DNA of 64,000 nucleotides. It comes from Pseudoscleropodium purum. Its lineage: Eukaryota > Streptophyta > Bryopsida > Hypnales > Brachytheciaceae. The first letter of the stretch is position 1; each line of letters starts with the position of its first letter. The notes under the pieces were generated by a model, which was given only the letters and a program-made list of their open reading frames with translations, ran no database searches and was not told the DNA's origin. Shown here piece after piece: positions 60,088 through 64,000 of the stretch. The position numbers and the translations under genes were made by a program. The stretch is taken from contig OZ017796.1 in assembly GCA_963969395.1 (NCBI GenBank), positions 3,412,501-3,476,500 on the forward strand, given 5' to 3'.

Positions 60088-62373
60088 TTAGGATTTATTG
60101 TGGATGCCACAACGGGGAGAGCGTGTGCCCTTGACTCCGTAGAATTTGTGAAACGGTGGGCCGCGGTTCAGCGGCTTGGCATTTTCGTTGTCGATGCGCT
60201 TAGGCACGTTTTGGAAGCGCGAGAGCACGAAGCGCTTCTTGGGCATCGGGCGGCTGAGTCGCGCGCGCGTGAACTGCTTCTGAAGCTCCGCTGCCTTGTT
60301 ACTGATCACCTCCAGACGCCCCGGCGCTTCCGTGTAGCGCTCCGGGTACTTGGCTTTGAAGTACTCGTTCATGTCGATCCATGCGTCTTGGTAGCCCCCG
60401 CCCATCAAGAATTTGAACTCGCCGTCCCTGAACAAACACACACTCAGGCAGAGTTAGTCAATCACGGATCAGTCATTTAGCCAGTCTGCAATTCCTTGTC
60501 TGCTGGTGATCGATCCTTCCTGGTTGAAGATCACAGGAGAAATCCAAACTGCATGTCCATCTATGGAATTTTTGAAGAATTTCGTAGTCAATGGCCAGTG
60601 GTGGATGCAGTAGGAGTGGAATTTGGAGGCAGAAAGGACATTTGTTGAATATTCATAGACAGAAGGACATCGGTCCAAATTCCATACTGGCTTTTTCTCC
60701 TGTGGATCGATCCTATTCAAGAGCTGGGGAAGGGACGAACTTACGGTTCTAAAACCCCTCTTCCTGAATTGGGATTTCGCAGTTTGTAAAAGCATGACTA
60801 CCTTGATTGATTTAGGCTACTTCAGATGGGATCACGTTGTGTATCGCTAGAGTTAGTGAAGAACATCCATTTGCATATGCTTGTCAAAAGAAAGTCCCGC
60901 ATATGACGTTTTCAAAATTATTAAGAGAATGTGAGACCCAATTTGACCTTCGACCTTCGGGGTGCTCTAGGGTTTTCCCTTGAGAGCATTATTTTTGTTT
61001 GGCAATTTTTGAGTAGGTCAGAGGCTGGGAACTTCTTTTAATGAATTTTCTTTTAGTTTTTGATCGACACAAACTATGTTCTTAACTTATCTTGATGAAT
61101 TTGATTCACTTTGAAATATATTTAAACCAAGATGATCAATCAAATTGGTCGTTTTAGGCCATGAAATTTCAGACCTAGTAATCTGAGCTCTTTAGGGTAA
61201 TTTGTCACTGCCATTGAGATATTCTCATGGCACTGATCTTCATAGAAATGGAAAATCGTCATAGAAAATGCCAAGAGATTTCGCACCTTTCTAGATGCTC
61301 ATCTTGAACCTCAGATCTTTAGTTTTAAGAGCTCTGTGCACTCGATCGAACATTACAATTTCGGCGCACAAAAACACGCTAACATGACCGTTTATTTTAT
61401 CTTTATTTAGGATCAATATAGCAGAGTGTGTGTTATATACCCTGGATGTGCAAGTCCATATCTATGGTGTGGGTTCTTGTCGGAGGGGAGTCTCCATTTG
61501 GTATTCTGCACACCACTCTCCACACACACATTTAACTTGGAAGTCTTGATATCAGTTCTTCTTGCTGTAAATGAAATATAACCACGAGACTCCATCAATT
61601 GTGCTGTGATTGATGTATATGCTTTAGACCGAATGCAAAAGGTGTGTGGGGTTGCTTATGGTACAAGGGTGTGTTTTGGTTGGATGTGGAAGTAGAATCG
61701 CTCCCGAGCTGCTCGTTGCTCATTCGACCTACAGTAATGGCTGCAGATTCACAAAAAACAGGAGCGATATTGAGAGTGAATCAATAACTCATCATAATCT
61801 ACGCTGGATGAACAGAGAGTAAATTAAATGGTGCAAAGTTAATGGCCAATTACGTACTGGATTGCAGCCGCCTTGTTCATTTTCTTGAAATCAGGGCCGT
61901 AGCGTTCCCCCTGCGGTGCTGGGACTGTCTCGAGGTGCACTATCACTGCCCCATTCCTCATGTGAACATGCTTTCAAATGAGAGAAAAGTATATCTTTAC
62001 TGAAAACCCTATTTTTATTACCAAAATCAGAACATGTATGCAAAACCAGATAGAAGAGAACGCAGATACATATTTGATAAAATGACGTGTTTCAGAGCGC
62101 TGTTATCAAGTGCACAAGTTTTAAGAACTGGGACTGGCAGAGAATTGCTCCAGATGGGCGTTTGGAAAAGTGCGATGTATGTGTTTGTATCAATATTCTC
62201 AACAAGAGTAGTTGAGAACACAAGACACTTGCAGGAGAAATTAAGCCACTTCACAAAATGCAGGAAATTGATTAATTAGGTTAGATGGAAACAATTTTCT
62301 AATGGGGGAGATAGTTGAGACCAGGTTTCACCTTCTTTGACGCCGAGAGCACCTCGTTCATTGGGTCTCCCAT
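60088..62373 (-). CDS. Conserved-looking protein of unknown function, 187 aa
   Basis: Four exons on the minus strand close in phase: 62373-62332 (MGDPMNEVLSASKK), 61970-61854, 61505-61441 and 60427-60088. Donors are GTGAAA, GTAATT and GTATAT; acceptors are GAAAG, GTGCAG and GTTCAG. The exon 2/3 border could shift by 4 nt if GTACGT is used instead. The protein has no signal peptide, membrane helix or named domain. It is basic and rich in Pro, Arg and aromatic residues. Landmarks are GERYGPDFKKMNKAAA, HRYGLAHPGDGEFKFLMGGG, DAWIDMNEYFKAKYPERY and a basic C-terminus (RARLSRPMPKKRFVLSRF). The style recalls small axonemal (ciliary) proteins, which would suit a plant with swimming sperm, but I could not match it to a family, so this is only a suggestion. 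Confidence 0.7.
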
Positions 62374-64000
62374 AGATAAACAAGGGATCACAGATTCTAT
62401 GCGTCGGTCTCCTTGGCTGAAGTGCTCACCCCATCACAATTTTTGTCCACATCAGACCAATACAATTTTGCTACATAGACATGACCATAGGGAACACAGA
62501 TGATGCTTTCAAAGTAGACATTGATAGTAATGAAGGACGCCAGGTGAGAAGGATAATTGAGGCTATTACGCGACCAAGGTCGGCTTTGACAAGGTTCCAA
62601 TTCCATTTGGAGGATTTTCTCGTCATCCCACATCGAGGATCGTCCGATTCGCCATACAAATGCAGCAGCCCCATTCTAGCTTAGTGTCTTCTTTCTTCAC
62701 CGAGTCTTCAGGCGTTCTCGTGTCTGGTCGAAAATACCTGCATCTATGGTCCTTGCTATTGACTGAGGTTTTGAGGAAGCTAAGCAGGAGGCTCCGCCTC
62801 CTCGTTTTGGAGAGTTCAACTGTCCGATCCACGCTTTTCGTAACATTACAAAGCAAGTCAACACACGTTTCTTTCAGTAAATGGCCGGAGCCCTGTCAGA
62901 TTCTTGCACTTACGGGAAAAATAGAGACCGACAAGCTCTTCCTATCTCAGCTATCCTGTCAGTCACTGAAGACACCTCATCGTCTTGGGTTAATAGTGTT
63001 ATGTTGCATCTCATCGGGAGTGTTGAACTTTCACTTTATTCCTGCTCCTTGCATTGCAAACCCTTCACAGCAAGAAATGTTTTCAATTGAGATTGTGTTT
63101 CTGCTGTGACTGCAGCTCACCGAGCAGTGAGAGTACAGATTCCAGATCAGCGCAAGCTCTACTATGCACCGCATTGTTGATTGATCCTTGAAGAGTCTTA
63201 AGTGGTATTACTCCACATATAGGCTTAAGAAGATCAAGACTCCAAAATGGAATTCACTTGCAGTAAAGATGTGAGAGTAAAACCATTTGCTTCAGTACTC
63301 AGCTCGATTTCCGAAGGTTTTGTTTGGCTATTTGCTTCCACAGGGTTGTGTTGTTCTTTTTGGAATGCTGATCTATGGAGAGCGAACCACGCAACGTCTC
63401 CGAACACGGCTCCTCTCAATTTTGAGAAAGAGTGGTGATGGTGGCGGCCCATGGATTCGTTGAGACGCAGTTGCATGCCTGCTCTGATCTCTAACTTGAC
63501 AAAGGAAATTTCTTTCGTTACGTTGTTCCGACTCAAGTTTAAATTGACTTTTCTTCTTCTTTCACATATAACGACGCAGCAAAACTTGGTCAACTGTTGC
63601 TCAATAATCCAATTATAGATCGACACATTGCTTTATGGACTTTGACGTCCATAATACAATCTTTATTTTGTAATGTAATCCTCACAATCATTCATACATT
63701 ATGTTGAATAGATGCTTCTATTCAATATGTTGATATCTCATAGAAAGTTAAATGGTACATATACTCTACTTGATGTCTTTTCATAAGACTCATATAACTA
63801 CCTTAACTTCCTTACTAGTTTTTAAGTGGTATATGATGCCATATATATGAAGAGATGTGTCCTAAAAGACAAACACAATGTTGACTCATGTTCTAAACTT
63901 CTGATAGGACCAAGTAGTGTAGAGGGATGAACAATATTGATATTAATCAAAAGACTACCTAGTAAATGTATTGAATCACAATTGGAAAGAGCTCATCTAG
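62374..64000. other. Upstream flank, no further gene supported
   Basis: Balanced composition to about 63650, then AT-rich. Overlapping frames on both strands (for example 62660-63109 plus and 62856-62623 minus) show no domain and no consistent splice sites. It may contain 5' untranslated exons of the minus-strand gene. Confidence 0.4.

Noticed and set aside
1..64000. LTR retrotransposons
   Set aside because: I looked for reverse transcriptase (YxDD), integrase and protease motifs and for paired long terminal repeats and found none that I can support.

Overview
This is nuclear DNA from a plant-like eukaryote. Genes are interrupted by GT-AG introns, spacers are long and AT-rich, and one gene encodes a ribosome-binding factor A with an N-terminal region that looks like a plastid transit peptide. 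A von Willebrand A/Cache membrane protein, a lineage-style family of decayed transposon-like genes, and the general style suggest a non-seed land plant, most likely a bryophyte such as a moss. That last step is inference.

Four genes look alive. VWA/Cache type I membrane protein: 40007-43865, plus strand, 8 exons, 612 aa. Transcription elongation factor TFIIS: 52280-47685, minus, 3 exons, 355 aa. Plastid-type RbfA: 56586-53335, minus, 4 exons, 267-296 aa. A conserved-looking 187-aa protein of unknown function: 62373-60088, minus, 4 exons. All splice phases close in these models.

The left half (1-37600) is an accessory, decaying landscape. 1408-3473 holds a coiled-coil gene wrecked by stops and a frameshift, abutting an inverted coding fragment. 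Between 6478 and 18235 lie five very GC-rich islands built from CGGACG/GTCCGCCC motifs. They bracket three protein genes: a kinase-like pseudogene (8528-7035, minus), a gene with a Gly/Ser/Tyr-rich tail (10938-9685, minus), and a nearly intact RING-H2 gene (14369-17660, plus). The last two share an N-terminal domain I do not recognise. I read this as a cluster of an undescribed mobile-element family.

19226-20430 has a Cys-rich decayed fragment. 23490-24500 is a palindromic satellite. 24824-29116 is a multi-exon pseudogene that joins a ParB-like GNHK motif to a permuted bacterial-type amino-methyltransferase. 27765-28112 and 34950-35628 are long inverted repeats (hairpins) whose half-copies occur elsewhere in the window. 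The rest is AT-rich spacer with dispersed repeats.

The candidates for new biology are the CGGACG-island element family with its shared domain, and the ParB-methyltransferase fusion. The living genes are housekeeping (transcription, plastid ribosome maturation) or surface/sensor-like and show no sign of working together.
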